From: DASZTV01 sp035548125
Lineage (GTDB): Bacteria > Actinomycetota > Actinomycetes > JAFAQI01
Direction: 5' to 3'
Assembly (NCBI GenBank): GCA_035548125.1
Contig: DASZTV010000073.1
Span: 67,196 to 131,195 of the forward strand
Length of the DNA stretch: 64,000 nt
A model generated the notes under the pieces. The model did no database searches. It was given only the letters and a program-made list of their open reading frames with translations, and was not told where the DNA came from. The stretch's first letter is position 1. The number at the start of each line of letters is the position of its first letter. This document shows positions 50,411-58,924 of the stretch, piece by piece. The position numbers and the translations under genes were made by a program.

Positions 50411-51745
50411 TCAGAACTGCTGGCGGAAGAAGACGGTCACCGTATGGCTGCCGTCGGTCGCCGTGACGCGCCGCTGCCCGAACAGCGCCGAGCGTGCCGT
50501 CACCGTCGCCGTGAAGCTTCCGGTGTCGTCGGCGCGGGCGGTCACGGCGTTGCTGCCGGCGTAGGTGATGGTCACCCGGTCGTCGGGCGGCCAGCCCGAC
50601 CCGTGCACGGTGACCGGGGAGCCTTCCGGTCCGCTGGTCGGCGAGAGCGCGATGGCCGGGTGGCTGCCCGGCGGCGGGCCGGTCGCGGTGACCGACGGCG
50701 TCGGCGAGGGGGACGGGGTCGACGCCGTCGGGCTCGGCGTCGGGCTCGCGGTCGGGCTCGGCGACGCCGAGCGATGGCGGGTGCGCGTCGGCTCGACACT
50801 GAACGCCGGCTGCACCGTCGGTCCCGTGCTCGGCAAGGTGCCGAAGGCCGGGCCGGTCGCGCTATTGCTGTGGCTGATCACCGCGACCGCGATCGCGAGG
50901 GCGAGCGTGATCGCGACGGCGATCGCGGCGACGAGAGGGGAAACAGCCGGGCTCGGGTCATGGTCCTCGTCCACCGCGCGCAGCACCGCGTTGTGGCTCG
51001 GCAGCACCACGACCGCACGTTCCGTGATCTCGTCGATCAGCAACTCGCGGTCCTCGTCCGCCATCGCGACGATCGGCAGCCCGGCGGCCAGCCGGCGGGC
51101 GCGCGCGAGCGCTTCGACCACCTGGTCGCAAGCCGGGCAGGTCGTCAGGTGGCGGCGCAGCGAGGTCGCGCGCACGGGAAGCAGCGTGCTTTCGGCGTAC
51201 CGGCTGAGGGTGGTTAGGTCGACGGTGGTGCGGCCGGTGTGGCCACCGAGATCCGGTGGCCGGACGTCGTCGTACGCCGCGATCAGGTGCATCCGGCCGA
51301 CCGCGATCAGGTCGGCCACCGTCGCCTCGTCGCGCCGGAGAGCGACCGCGACCGCCTGCGACGGCAGGTCGTAGGCATCGCGCAGGACCACGGCGAGCCG
51401 CTCCGCATCCGGCAGCTCGGCTAGCGCCGCGCGGGTCAGCTCCTCGGTGTCGCTGCCGGCGAACACGCTGCCCGACTCGCTGCGGCCGGTCGCCGCCGTC
51501 GGGTCGACCGCTTGCCCGATCAGCTCGATGGTCCGGCCGAACCACCAGCCGGCCAGGTCCACCACCGTCTCCGGGGCGTTGACCACCGCGTCCAGCAGGC
51601 CGTGGGCGTGGGTCTCGCACACCTCCACCGCTTCCGGCGCCGGCACGCCGCTTCGTCGCAGCAGGTCGTTGACCCGGTCGGCGTAGACCCGGACGACGCT
51701 GACGAAGTCGTCCACCGAGACGAGGGCGACGACGTCGCGAGGCAC
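50411..51745 (-). CDS. Sigma-factor-like / anti-sigma-like membrane protein with Ig-like domain
   Basis: 444 residues. Residues about 1-95 are helical and sigma-region-2-like; about 105-160 resemble sigma region 4 (LAELPDAERLAVVLRDAYDL). A zinc-finger-like HLTTCPACDQVV lies at 199-208, as in ZAS anti-sigma factors. A membrane helix is at about 269-292, a Ser/Pro/Thr-rich linker at 300-360, and the last 80 residues form an Ig/IPT-like domain (SPTSGPEGSPVTVHGSGW). The protein would carry regulatory parts inside and a sensor-like domain outside. Divergent from the aldolase gene with only 12 bp between starts. Confidence 0.7.
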   Translation of the reverse strand: MPRDVVALVSVDDFVSVVRVYADRVNDLLRRSGVPAPEAVEVCETHAHGLLDAVVNAPETVVDLAGWWFGRTIELIGQAVDPTAATGRSESGSVFAGSDTEELTRAALAELPDAERLAVVLRDAYDLPSQAVAVALRRDEATVADLIAVGRMHLIAAYDDVRPPDLGGHTGRTTVDLTTLSRYAESTLLPVRATSLRRHLTTCPACDQVVEALARARRLAAGLPIVAMADEDRELLIDEITERAVVVLPSHNAVLRAVDEDHDPSPAVSPLVAAIAVAITLALAIAVAVISHSNSATGPAFGTLPSTGPTVQPAFSVEPTRTRHRSASPSPTASPTPSPTASTPSPSPTPSVTATGPPPGSHPAIALSPTSGPEGSPVTVHGSGWPPDDRVTITYAGSNAVTARADDTGSFTATVTARSALFGQRRVTATDGSHTVTVFFRQQF

Positions 51746-51757
51746 GCGGATTACCTT

Positions 51758-52828
51758 ATGGCGGCGCCACGATCACGGGAGCAGAGCTTGCGCGACTTCG
51801 TCGACCTTCGCAGTGACACCGTCACTCGCCCCAGCGAGCAGATGCGGCAGGCGATGGCCGCCGCCGACGTCGGTGACGACGTGTACGGCGAAGACCCCTG
51901 CATCAATGCGCTGGAAGCCGCGATGGCCGAGGCGTTCGATGTCGCGGCGGCGATGTACGTGCCCAGCGGCACGATGGGCAACCAGATCGCGGTGCGGCTG
52001 CTCTGCCCGCCGGGCGGCGAGCTGCTCACCGACGCCGACGCGCACCTGGTGACCTACGAGGGTGGCGGGCTGGCGCTGCACGGCGGCATTCAGACCCGGA
52101 CCGTGGTCGCGGAGCGCGGCCTGCTGACCGCCGATGACATCGCACCGCAGCTTCGGGCGGCGGGCTACCACGCGGTGCCGACCAGCGCGGTCGCCGTCGA
52201 GCAGACCCACAACCGCGGTGGCGGCGCGGTCTACCCGCTCGACCAGCTGGCATCGATCCGGCAGGCAACCAGTGCCGCCGGGGTGCGACTGCACTGTGAC
52301 GGCGCGCGGATCTGGAACGCGCACGTCGCGAGCGGCGTGCCGCTGCCGGCGTACGCCGCACACTTCGACACCCTCTCGGTGTGCCTGAGCAAGGGCCTCG
52401 GTGCACCGGTCGGCTCGGTCGTGCTGATGGCCGACGCCGCCATGGCCGAGCCGGCGCGCGAGTTGCGGCACCAGGTCGGTGGCGCCATGCGCCAAGCCGG
52501 CATCCTCGCCGCCGGCGGGCTCTATGCGCTGCGGCACAACGTCGACCGGCTGGCGGACGACCACGCCCGGGCGCGGCGATTGGCCGACGGCCTGGCGGGC
52601 GTGCGGTCCGGCTTGGTCGATCCGCAGCAGGTCGAAACCAACATCGTGCTGCTCGCCCTCGCCGGCACCGGCCTCGACGCGGCGACCGTCGCCGAGCGCT
52701 GTCGCGCGGACGGCGTGCTGGTCTCGCCGGTGGCGCCGACCCGGGTGCGGCTGGTCACCCACCTCGACGTCGACGACGACGGCATCGAGCGAGCGCTGGC
52801 CGTGCTCCGGGGCGTGCTCTCAGCCTGA
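51758..52828 (+). CDS. ltaE: Low-specificity L-threonine aldolase
   Basis: 356 residues, PLP fold type I. The LRSDTVTRPSEQMRQAM start, YGEDPCINALEAAMAE, HCDGARIWNAHVASG and the PLP lysine in SVCLSKGLGAPVGS are family marks. It cleaves threonine to glycine and acetaldehyde, which links it with the glycine cleavage T protein at the window start only in a general sense. ATG 51758 is chosen over distant in-frame codons that overlap the divergent gene. Confidence 0.93.
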   Translation: MAAPRSREQSLRDFVDLRSDTVTRPSEQMRQAMAAADVGDDVYGEDPCINALEAAMAEAFDVAAAMYVPSGTMGNQIAVRLLCPPGGELLTDADAHLVTYEGGGLALHGGIQTRTVVAERGLLTADDIAPQLRAAGYHAVPTSAVAVEQTHNRGGGAVYPLDQLASIRQATSAAGVRLHCDGARIWNAHVASGVPLPAYAAHFDTLSVCLSKGLGAPVGSVVLMADAAMAEPARELRHQVGGAMRQAGILAAGGLYALRHNVDRLADDHARARRLADGLAGVRSGLVDPQQVETNIVLLALAGTGLDAATVAERCRADGVLVSPVAPTRVRLVTHLDVDDDGIERALAVLRGVLSA

Positions 52829-52839
52829 GAGCGACTCCG

Positions 52840-53865
52840 TCACTGCGGCTGCACCAGGCTGCGGCCGAGCAGCGGCGGCAGCTCCCGCACCGCCGCGGAC
52901 AGCGCGTCGAGGTCGACGTCGACGAGTGCTTGCGGCCCGTCGCAGAGCGCGGAGCCCGGCTCGGGGTGCAGGTCGACCATGACCGCGTCCGCGCCGGCCG
53001 CGATCGCCGCCCTCGCCAACGGCACCACGAGCTCGCGCCGGCCGCCCGCATGAGACGGGTCGACCATCACGGGCAGGTGCGTCAACGAGTGCACGAGCGG
53101 GACGGCGCTGATGTCCAGCGTGTTGCGGTACGCCGTCTCGAAGGTGCGAATGCCGCGCTCGCACAACACGATGTCGAGGTTGCCGCGCTGGGCGATGTAC
53201 TCCGCCGCCATCAGCCACTCTTCGATGGTCGCGTTCATGCCGCGCTTGAGCATCACCGGTTTGCCGATGCTGCCGACCGCCTGCAGTAGCGCGAAGTTCT
53301 GCATGTTGCGGGTGCCGATCTGCAGCATGTCGGCGTACTCGCTGACCAGGTCGACGTCATGCGCGTCGACCACCTCGGTGACGATCGGCAGGCCGGTCTC
53401 CGCCTTCGCCTCGGCCAGGATCTTCAGGCCGGCTTCGCCGAGGCCTTGGAACGCGTACGGCGAAGTGCGCGGCTTGAAGGCACCGCCGCGCAGCAAGCTG
53501 GCGCCGGCCTTGCGCGCCATCACCGCGGCGGCCATGGTCTGCTCCGGCGTCTCGACCGCGCACGGTCCGGCGATCAGCGTGAAGTGACCGGGACCGATCG
53601 GCACCCCGGCGACCGAGACGGTCGAGGTGTGCGGATGGTTCTCGCGACTGACCAGCTTGTACGGCGCGGAGATCCGGATGACGTCACTGACGCCGGGCAG
53701 GGCGTCGAGCGTCAGCTCCTGGAACCGCTCGATGTCGCCGACCAGTCCGACGATCGTGCGATGCACGCCGCGGCTGACGAAGGCGGAGCCGCCCGCAGCC
53801 TCGACGGTCTGCACCACCGTGTCGAGTTGCTCTGTGGTCGCGTCTGCGGCCATGACCACCACCAT
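52840..53865 (-). CDS. aroF: 3-deoxy-7-phosphoheptulonate (DAHP) synthase, type I-beta
   Basis: 341 residues. A ferredoxin-like N-terminal domain (about 1-68) of the AroF/PheA-regulatory kind precedes the barrel: FTLIAGPCAVETPEQ (PEP site), LLRGGAFKPRTSPYAFQG, PVMLKRGMNATIEEW and VMVDPSHAGGRRELV. First step of aromatic amino acid synthesis. It differs from the type II enzyme used by mycobacteria. GAGGAGACGAAACG precedes ATG 53865. A leader peptide and terminator immediately upstream show attenuation control. Confidence 0.95.
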   Translation of the reverse strand: MVVVMAADATTEQLDTVVQTVEAAGGSAFVSRGVHRTIVGLVGDIERFQELTLDALPGVSDVIRISAPYKLVSRENHPHTSTVSVAGVPIGPGHFTLIAGPCAVETPEQTMAAAVMARKAGASLLRGGAFKPRTSPYAFQGLGEAGLKILAEAKAETGLPIVTEVVDAHDVDLVSEYADMLQIGTRNMQNFALLQAVGSIGKPVMLKRGMNATIEEWLMAAEYIAQRGNLDIVLCERGIRTFETAYRNTLDISAVPLVHSLTHLPVMVDPSHAGGRRELVVPLARAAIAAGADAVMVDLHPEPGSALCDGPQALVDVDLDALSAAVRELPPLLGRSLVQPQ

Positions 53866-53886
53866 CGTTTCGTCTCCTCGGCCATC

Positions 53887-53917
53887 AAAAAAGCCCCGGG
53901 CGGATTGCCCGGGGCTC
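53887..53917 (-). terminator. Attenuator terminator upstream of aroF
   Basis: GCCCCGGGC-AATCC-GCCCGGGGC followed by TTTTTT on the minus strand, a perfect 9-bp stem. It ends about 20 nt before aroF and lies 20 nt after the leader-peptide stop. The upstream GGGCCCGGGC inside the leader coding sequence could compete for pairing and act as antiterminator. Confidence 0.88.
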
Positions 53918-53937
53918 GTCGTGTGCGGAGCGCGCTG

Positions 53938-54000
53938 CTACTCCACCCGACCGAGCAAGTGCCCGGGCCCGGAGGCATAGCTAAAGAACCAGCGCGTCAC
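53938..54000 (-). CDS. Aromatic-amino-acid leader peptide of aroF
   Basis: 20 codons, GTG start at 54000, TAG stop at 53938. The peptide reads VTRWFFSYASGPGHLLGRVE: Trp, Phe, Phe and Tyr lie within five codons. Ribosome stalling on these codons when aromatic amino acids are scarce would prevent formation of the terminator at 53887-53917. No independent family is known to me; the evidence is the codon run, the position and the terminator. No strong Shine-Dalgarno is visible, so a leaderless start is possible. Confidence 0.8.
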   Translation of the reverse strand: MTRWFFSYASGPGHLLGRVE

Positions 54001-54010
54001 GTCGCAGACT

Positions 54011-54931
54011 CTACTCGAAACGCTCCGCCAGCGCATCCATCCCGCCCTGCGGGCCGATTTCCACGGTCAGCATCGCGGCGAGCACCAGGACCGCGCCGGC
54101 CACGGTCCGAGCGCTGAGCGCGTCGCCGCCGAAGGCCACGCCGAACACGCCGGCGAACACCGGCTCCATCGTCATGACCACCGCGGCTCGCGACGGTGGC
54201 AGGTGGGCCTGCGCCCAGGTCTGCACGAGGAACGCCACGGCGGTGGCCCCCAGTGCGGTCAGCAGGATGGCGCCCCACACCCCGGCGTCGGGGGGCGGCG
54301 CCAGCGAGTCCGGTGCGGCGGCAACGATCGAGATGACTGCGACGGTCGCCAGCTGTGCGATGGCGAGGCCGGCTGCGTCGTACGACGCCGACCACTCGCC
54401 GAGCCCGACGATGTGCAACGCGAACGCGATCGCACACAGCAGCGTGATCGCCTCGCCCTCGCCGACCGACAGGCCGCGCAGTGACAGCAATGCGAGGCCG
54501 CCGGTCGCCAATCCGACCGCGAGCCACACCAGCGGTCCGACGGTTCGACGGAGCAGCGCCGCGCCGCACAGCGGCGTGAACACCACGAACAGCCCGGTCA
54601 CGAAACCCGAGACGGTGGCCGGCGTGTGCTGCAGCCCGACGGTCTGCGCGACGTACCCGCCGCCGAGCGCCAACCCGAGCACGATGCCGAGCCGCTGACC
54701 GCGGCGGTTCAGCCGCCGAACCGCGGTGGGCCGTACGGCCACCATGGCAAGCGCGGCGATGGCGAACCGCCAGGCCAAGAAGTCCATGACCGGCATCCGC
54801 TCGACCGCGTGCTTGACCACGACGAACGTCGAGCCCCAGATCGCGCAGACAGCAACCAGGGCGAGGGTCGCGAGCCGGGCGGTGCGCCGGCGGGCGGCGA
54901 CGGAGTTTTCGCCGGCGACGTGACTGGTGAT
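54011..54931 (-). CDS. EamA/DMT-family transporter, apparently with an ATC start
   Basis: About 306 residues from the proposed ATC start, ten helices in two EamA repeats (ALVAVCAIWGSTFVVVKHAVE, then WRFAIAALAMVAVRP, PATVSGFVTGLFVVFTP; second half EWSASYDAAGL to EPVFAGVFGVAFGGD). The only in-frame ATG/GTG/TTG is GTG 54820, which would delete the first helix including the conserved IWGSTF. The upstream frame has GGAGGAG six nt before ATC 54931 and a stop (TGA) just upstream, so ATC initiation is the simplest explanation. A small sequencing or frameshift error with ATG 54953 is the alternative. Confidence 0.8.
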   Translation of the reverse strand: MTSHVAGENSVAARRRTARLATLALVAVCAIWGSTFVVVKHAVERMPVMDFLAWRFAIAALAMVAVRPTAVRRLNRRGQRLGIVLGLALGGGYVAQTVGLQHTPATVSGFVTGLFVVFTPLCGAALLRRTVGPLVWLAVGLATGGLALLSLRGLSVGEGEAITLLCAIAFALHIVGLGEWSASYDAAGLAIAQLATVAVISIVAAAPDSLAPPPDAGVWGAILLTALGATAVAFLVQTWAQAHLPPSRAAVVMTMEPVFAGVFGVAFGGDALSARTVAGAVLVLAAMLTVEIGPQGGMDALAERFE

Positions 54932-54989
54932 CGCGGGCTCCTCCGGCCGTCATGCTGAGCGGCTCTTCAGGAATCTCGGCTAGCCTGAT

Positions 54990-55090
54990 CGCCGAAGGGG
55001 AGTATCCCTCGCGGCGGCGTCGTCAACGCGGTCCGGTGTCCGGATCCGGCGCCGTCGGCCGGCTGTCAGGGCCGGCCGGAGAGACCTTCA
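54990..55090 (+). promoter_or_regulatory. yybP-ykoY (manganese) riboswitch
   Basis: GGGGAGTA (54997-55004) at the 5' side and GGCCGGCCGGAGAGACCTTC at the 3' side are the conserved blocks of this aptamer. GAAGG and CCTTC close the basal stem. It ends 2 nt before the ATG of terC, so the ribosome-binding GGAGAGA (55078-55084) lies inside the aptamer. Confidence 0.88.
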
Positions 55091-55091
55091 G

Positions 55092-55991
55092 ATGGCCGCC
55101 TCGGCGGCCCTGGAGGTCGCGTTGTCGGCGATGGTCAGCTGGCTCATCTTGGTCGCTGCCGGTGGCACGGCGCTCGCCGTCGATTTGGTCCTGGCCTCCC
55201 GCCACCGCCGTCAGCGACTGCGTAACGCCGTGGTCGCGACCATCGGCTGGACGGTGGCCGGAGTTGCCTTCGCCGGGGCGATCGCCGGGCTCGCCGGCGG
55301 CGGTGATGCGGGTCGGTATCTCACGGTCTTCCTGCTCGAGAAGTCGCTGTCGATCGACAACGTCGCGGTGTTCGCCGTCGTGCTGTCGGCGTTCGCGGTC
55401 GAGGGTGAGGCCCGGCAACGCGTGCTGTCCGGCGGCATCCTGCTCGCGTTGCTGTTGCGGCTCGGCCTGATCGCGGGCGGGCTGGCCGTCGTGTCCAAGC
55501 TCCACGGCGCGCTGGTCGGCTTCGGCGTCATCTTGCTGATAGCCGGAGTGCGGATGGTGCTGGCCAAGGACGACCCGGCGCGACCGCCGCGGTTGGTTTC
55601 GTGGTTGCGCCGCCGCCGGGTGCCGACGGCGGCCGCTGCGCTCGTGGCACTGGCCGTGGCCGACCTGGTGTTCGCTGTCGACTCCGTGCCCGCGGCGTTC
55701 GCCGTCACCCGCGAGCCGTTCGTGATCGTCGCCGCCAACGTGTTCGCCGTGCTCGGGCTCCGGCCGATGTTCGACCTGCTAATCGTGGCGCTGGAGCGGC
55801 TCGAGCAGCTCGCCAAGGCGCTCGGTGCGCTGCTCGGGTTGATCGGTGTCGCGTTGTGCCTGGAGCCGGTCTGGACGGTGCCCGAGTGGGTGCTGCTGCT
55901 TGCCGTGTTCGGGTGCCTTGGCGGTGGCGTGCTGGCGTCGCTGACCTGTCCGCGCGAGCCCACGGACGCGGTGGCTGGCCGGTCTCAGTAG
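55092..55991 (+). CDS. TerC-family membrane protein (Mn2+ exporter family)
   Basis: 299 residues, about eight helices. Two acidic TerC signatures, FLLEKSLSIDNVAVFAVVL and LAVADLVFAVDSVPAAFAV, carry the metal-binding Glu/Asp residues. TerC proteins (Alx/MeeF/YceF-like) are linked to manganese export and to metalation of exoenzymes. The manganese riboswitch directly upstream agrees with that role. The stop overlaps the convergent kinase stop by 7 bp. Confidence 0.93.
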   Translation: MAASAALEVALSAMVSWLILVAAGGTALAVDLVLASRHRRQRLRNAVVATIGWTVAGVAFAGAIAGLAGGGDAGRYLTVFLLEKSLSIDNVAVFAVVLSAFAVEGEARQRVLSGGILLALLLRLGLIAGGLAVVSKLHGALVGFGVILLIAGVRMVLAKDDPARPPRLVSWLRRRRVPTAAAALVALAVADLVFAVDSVPAAFAVTREPFVIVAANVFAVLGLRPMFDLLIVALERLEQLAKALGALLGLIGVALCLEPVWTVPEWVLLLAVFGCLGGGVLASLTCPREPTDAVAGRSQ

Positions 55992-57910
55992 TAGTCGAGC
56001 TCGATGGTCGTGCCTTTCGGCTGCGGGCTCGATGGGCTGTAGCGGAACACTTGTTGTGGACCGCCCGGCGCGAAGAGCTTCGGGTTTGGATTGAACCCGG
56101 CGTCATGGATGCGGCGTACCGCTTGGCCGATCGGCAGGCCGTCGACGTTCGGTACGGCGACCAGTTGCGGGCCCTTCGACACGGTCAGCGTGATGGTCGA
56201 GCCCTTCGCCGCGTTGTGTCCCTGCCGCGGCGAGGACGAGATCACCTGGCCGGCCGGGACCTGGTCGTTGAAGGCGTCGACCCGGTTCACGGCGAAGTCG
56301 GCGCCGTGCAGCGCGGCGATCGCGTCCTTCGCCGACTGGCCGTCGACCGGCGGCACCGGGATCAGCTGCGGTCCCTTGCTGACGATCAGCGTGACGCCGT
56401 CGCCGGCGTTGACCGTGGTGTTGGCGCCGGGCTCGGTGCCGACGACTCGGCCCTTGGCGACCGACGTGCTGAAGCGATGCACCGTCTGCTTCACGTGCAG
56501 GTCAAGGGCTCGCAGCGAATCCTGCGCCTGCCCGACGGTGTCGCCGGCCGTCCGTGGCACCGGGTGGGTCACCGGGCCCAACGACAGCCGCAGCTTGACC
56601 GTGCCGCCGTTGCCGATCCGGTCGCCCGGGCCGGGCGACTCGGACGCCACCCGACCGGCCTTCACCGTCGCGCTGTGCACCGACGGCAGCCACTTGACGT
56701 GCAGCCCGGCCGCCTTCAGCTGGGTCTCGGCGACCGACTTCGTCTTGTTGAGCAGGCTCGGCGTGTGGGTGTAGCGACCGACCGCGAACCACCAGCCGAG
56801 CACGACCGCGGCCGCGATCGCGGCCACGAGTGCGAGCAGCAGCCATGGCCCCCGCCGGCGACGAACCCGGCCGGGCGGCGGCGGTCCGCCCCCCATCAGG
56901 CCGTCGAGCGTGTCGTCGGGGCGATCGCCGATCTGGGTCGACGGCGGGCCGCTGAGCACCGCGGTGGAGGCGGCGCCGATCCGCGACGTGGCGGCGACCG
57001 GCAGGCCGGGCACGCCGTCGTGCAGGGCGAGCCGGTCGCGGACGTCCACCAGCGAGGCGTGGAACTCGCCGGCGTTGGCCGGCCGCTGCCGCGGGTCGCG
57101 CGAGGTGGCCCAGGTGACCAGCGCATCGAGCTGCGGCGGGATCTCCGACGCCCGCGCGCTCGGCGCGGGGACGGCCTCGGTGACGTGCCGGCGCAGCACC
57201 GCGAGGGCGCTGTCGCCGCTGTACGGCGGCGCGCCGGTCAGCATCTCGTAGAGCACGATGCCGGCCGAGTACACGTCGGAGCGCTCGTCGGCGACGCCGT
57301 CCTCGAACTGCTCGGGCGCGAGGTACGCCGCGGTGCCCAGCAGGATCGCGCCGGTCGTCGTGACCGTGGTGCCGGACACTGCGCGGGCGAGCCCGAAGTC
57401 GGCGACCTTCACCCGCCCGTCGGCGGTCACCAGCACGTTCTCGGGCTTGACGTCGCGGTGCACCAGGCCCGCGCGGTGGGCGGCGGCAAGCGCGGCGAGC
57501 ATGTGATCCATCACCGCGACCGCCTGCCCGGGGCGCAGCCGGCCGCGGTCGCGCAGCACCTCCCGCAGGTTGGCTCCGGCGACGTACTCCATCACCAGGA
57601 AGGCGCGGCCGCCCTCGGTGCCCTGGTCGTAGACCGCGACGATGTCCGGGTGTGACAGCCGGGCGGCCGAGCGGGCCTCGCGCTGGAACCGCGCCGCGGT
57701 CTCGGGGTCGTCCGCGAGATGCGCGTGCATCACCTTCACCGCAACCCGCCGCTCCAGCCGGTTGTCGGTGGCGAGGTAGACCGACGCCATGCCGCCGTGG
57801 GCGATGAATGCCTCGACGGCGTAGCGGCCGTCGAGCAAGCGGCCGAGCATCGGATCGCCCGGCGTCGCATCCATCAGCGAGAGTGTAGGAGCGGAAGGTC
57901 GGCTGGCCAT
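55985..57910 (-). CDS. Ser/Thr protein kinase with four PASTA domains (PknL-like)
   Basis: 641 residues. Kinase domain about 25-290: Gly loop IAHGGMASVY, VAVKVMHA (Lys59), catalytic HRDVKPEN (151-158), DFG (171-173) and the activation loop TTVTTTG. A juxtamembrane linker and a membrane helix (about 355-377) follow, then four PASTA repeats (about 382-641), which bind peptidoglycan fragments. The neighbour encoded at 63277 is like Rv2175c, a known PknL substrate; M. tuberculosis PknL itself lacks PASTA domains, so this form is richer. A later ATG at 57874 is also possible. Confidence 0.93.
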   Translation of the reverse strand: MASRPSAPTLSLMDATPGDPMLGRLLDGRYAVEAFIAHGGMASVYLATDNRLERRVAVKVMHAHLADDPETAARFQREARSAARLSHPDIVAVYDQGTEGGRAFLVMEYVAGANLREVLRDRGRLRPGQAVAVMDHMLAALAAAHRAGLVHRDVKPENVLVTADGRVKVADFGLARAVSGTTVTTTGAILLGTAAYLAPEQFEDGVADERSDVYSAGIVLYEMLTGAPPYSGDSALAVLRRHVTEAVPAPSARASEIPPQLDALVTWATSRDPRQRPANAGEFHASLVDVRDRLALHDGVPGLPVAATSRIGAASTAVLSGPPSTQIGDRPDDTLDGLMGGGPPPPGRVRRRRGPWLLLALVAAIAAAVVLGWWFAVGRYTHTPSLLNKTKSVAETQLKAAGLHVKWLPSVHSATVKAGRVASESPGPGDRIGNGGTVKLRLSLGPVTHPVPRTAGDTVGQAQDSLRALDLHVKQTVHRFSTSVAKGRVVGTEPGANTTVNAGDGVTLIVSKGPQLIPVPPVDGQSAKDAIAALHGADFAVNRVDAFNDQVPAGQVISSSPRQGHNAAKGSTITLTVSKGPQLVAVPNVDGLPIGQAVRRIHDAGFNPNPKLFAPGGPQQVFRYSPSSPQPKGTTIELDYY

Positions 57911-57919
57911 GAGGGCGCG

Positions 57920-58873
57920 CTAGAAGCGGTCGCGGAGCGCCAACACGTTGGCGACGTACTGCCGGGTGCTGCGGAACATGCCGTGGTCGCGCACCGACTG
58001 CAGGCCTTGGTAGTAGCCCGCGACGGCCTGCCGCTCCGACGATGCCTCGCGCACCAGCACCGCCACCAGCGCCACGCCGGCGGTCACGTTGTCCTGCGCG
58101 TCGTAGAGGTTCAGCGGGCGGTGCACGATGTCGGCGGCGACGTACCGCGCCGTGCCGGGCATGACCTGCATCGCGCCGATCGCGCCGGTCGCCGACACCT
58201 CGCGCATGTTGAAGCCGGCCTCCTGCCAGGAGATCGCGAGCGCCAGCCGCGGATCGACATGCCAGCGCTGGGCGGTGGCCCGGATCAGGCCGGCGACCGC
58301 GTTGCGCGACGGCTCCGCGTGGTGGGCGAGGATGCGCCGCTCCTGCCGGAACGCGCGGCCGCCCCCGCCGCCGACGCGGTGGTGCGCGGCATGCCGCCGG
58401 TGGTGGCCGTGGTGGCGGTGGTGGCGGTGGTGGGGGATTGCCAGCCGCTGGCCGATCATGATCACCAACGACGACGGCAGGTGGTTGCGGCGGGCGATCA
58501 CCGCGGGGTTGGCGTGGAACCGCGCCGCCAGTCCGTAGAGCGTGTCGCCGGGCTGCACGGTGTAGTGCGCGACCTGCCGGTGGTGATGGTGGTGACGGTG
58601 ATGGTGGTGGCCAGCGCCCGGCACCCGCAGTTGGCTGCCGGCGTAGATCAGGTCGCCGTTGCCGGGCAGGTGGTTCAGCGCGATCAGCCGGGCGACCGTC
58701 GTGTGGTAGCGCGCGGCGAGCGCCGAGAGCGTGTCACCGGGTCGCACCGTGATCAGCGCGTACCCGGACGCGGACGCGGTGACCGCGGCCGCCAGCAACA
58801 CGGGCAGCGCGATCACCCGCCGCCGCCAGATCAGCGAACCGAGACGTCGAAGGGCCGCAGCAAGACGACGCAT
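57920..58873 (-). CDS. Lytic transglycosylase with two LysM domains and His-rich linkers
   Basis: 317 residues. An N-terminal signal/anchor helix (about 18-38) is followed by LysM 1 (about 40-85), a linker with HHHHRHHHHHR (89-99), LysM 2 (about 103-147), a second His-rich stretch (148-166), and an SLT domain with catalytic Glu in ISWQEAGFN (about residue 218) and GAMQVMPGTARYV. It cleaves glycan strands. Poly-His linkers could bind Zn or Ni; see findings. It precedes the PASTA kinase by 9 bp, so the two are an operon. Tandem TGTGAC boxes lie upstream. Confidence 0.92.
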   Translation of the reverse strand: MRRLAAALRRLGSLIWRRRVIALPVLLAAAVTASASGYALITVRPGDTLSALAARYHTTVARLIALNHLPGNGDLIYAGSQLRVPGAGHHHHRHHHHHRQVAHYTVQPGDTLYGLAARFHANPAVIARRNHLPSSLVIMIGQRLAIPHHRHHRHHGHHRRHAAHHRVGGGGGRAFRQERRILAHHAEPSRNAVAGLIRATAQRWHVDPRLALAISWQEAGFNMREVSATGAIGAMQVMPGTARYVAADIVHRPLNLYDAQDNVTAGVALVAVLVREASSERQAVAGYYQGLQSVRDHGMFRSTRQYVANVLALRDRF

Positions 58874-58924
58874 TGCGTGTCCTCCCGAAGAGGGGCTAGC
58901 CGCGAGCGGTCACGATAGCCCTGC

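Noticed and set aside
55601..57655. Open frame of 684 codons on the plus strand
   Set aside because: Antisense to the PASTA kinase; low-complexity Arg/Gly translation and overlap with terC.
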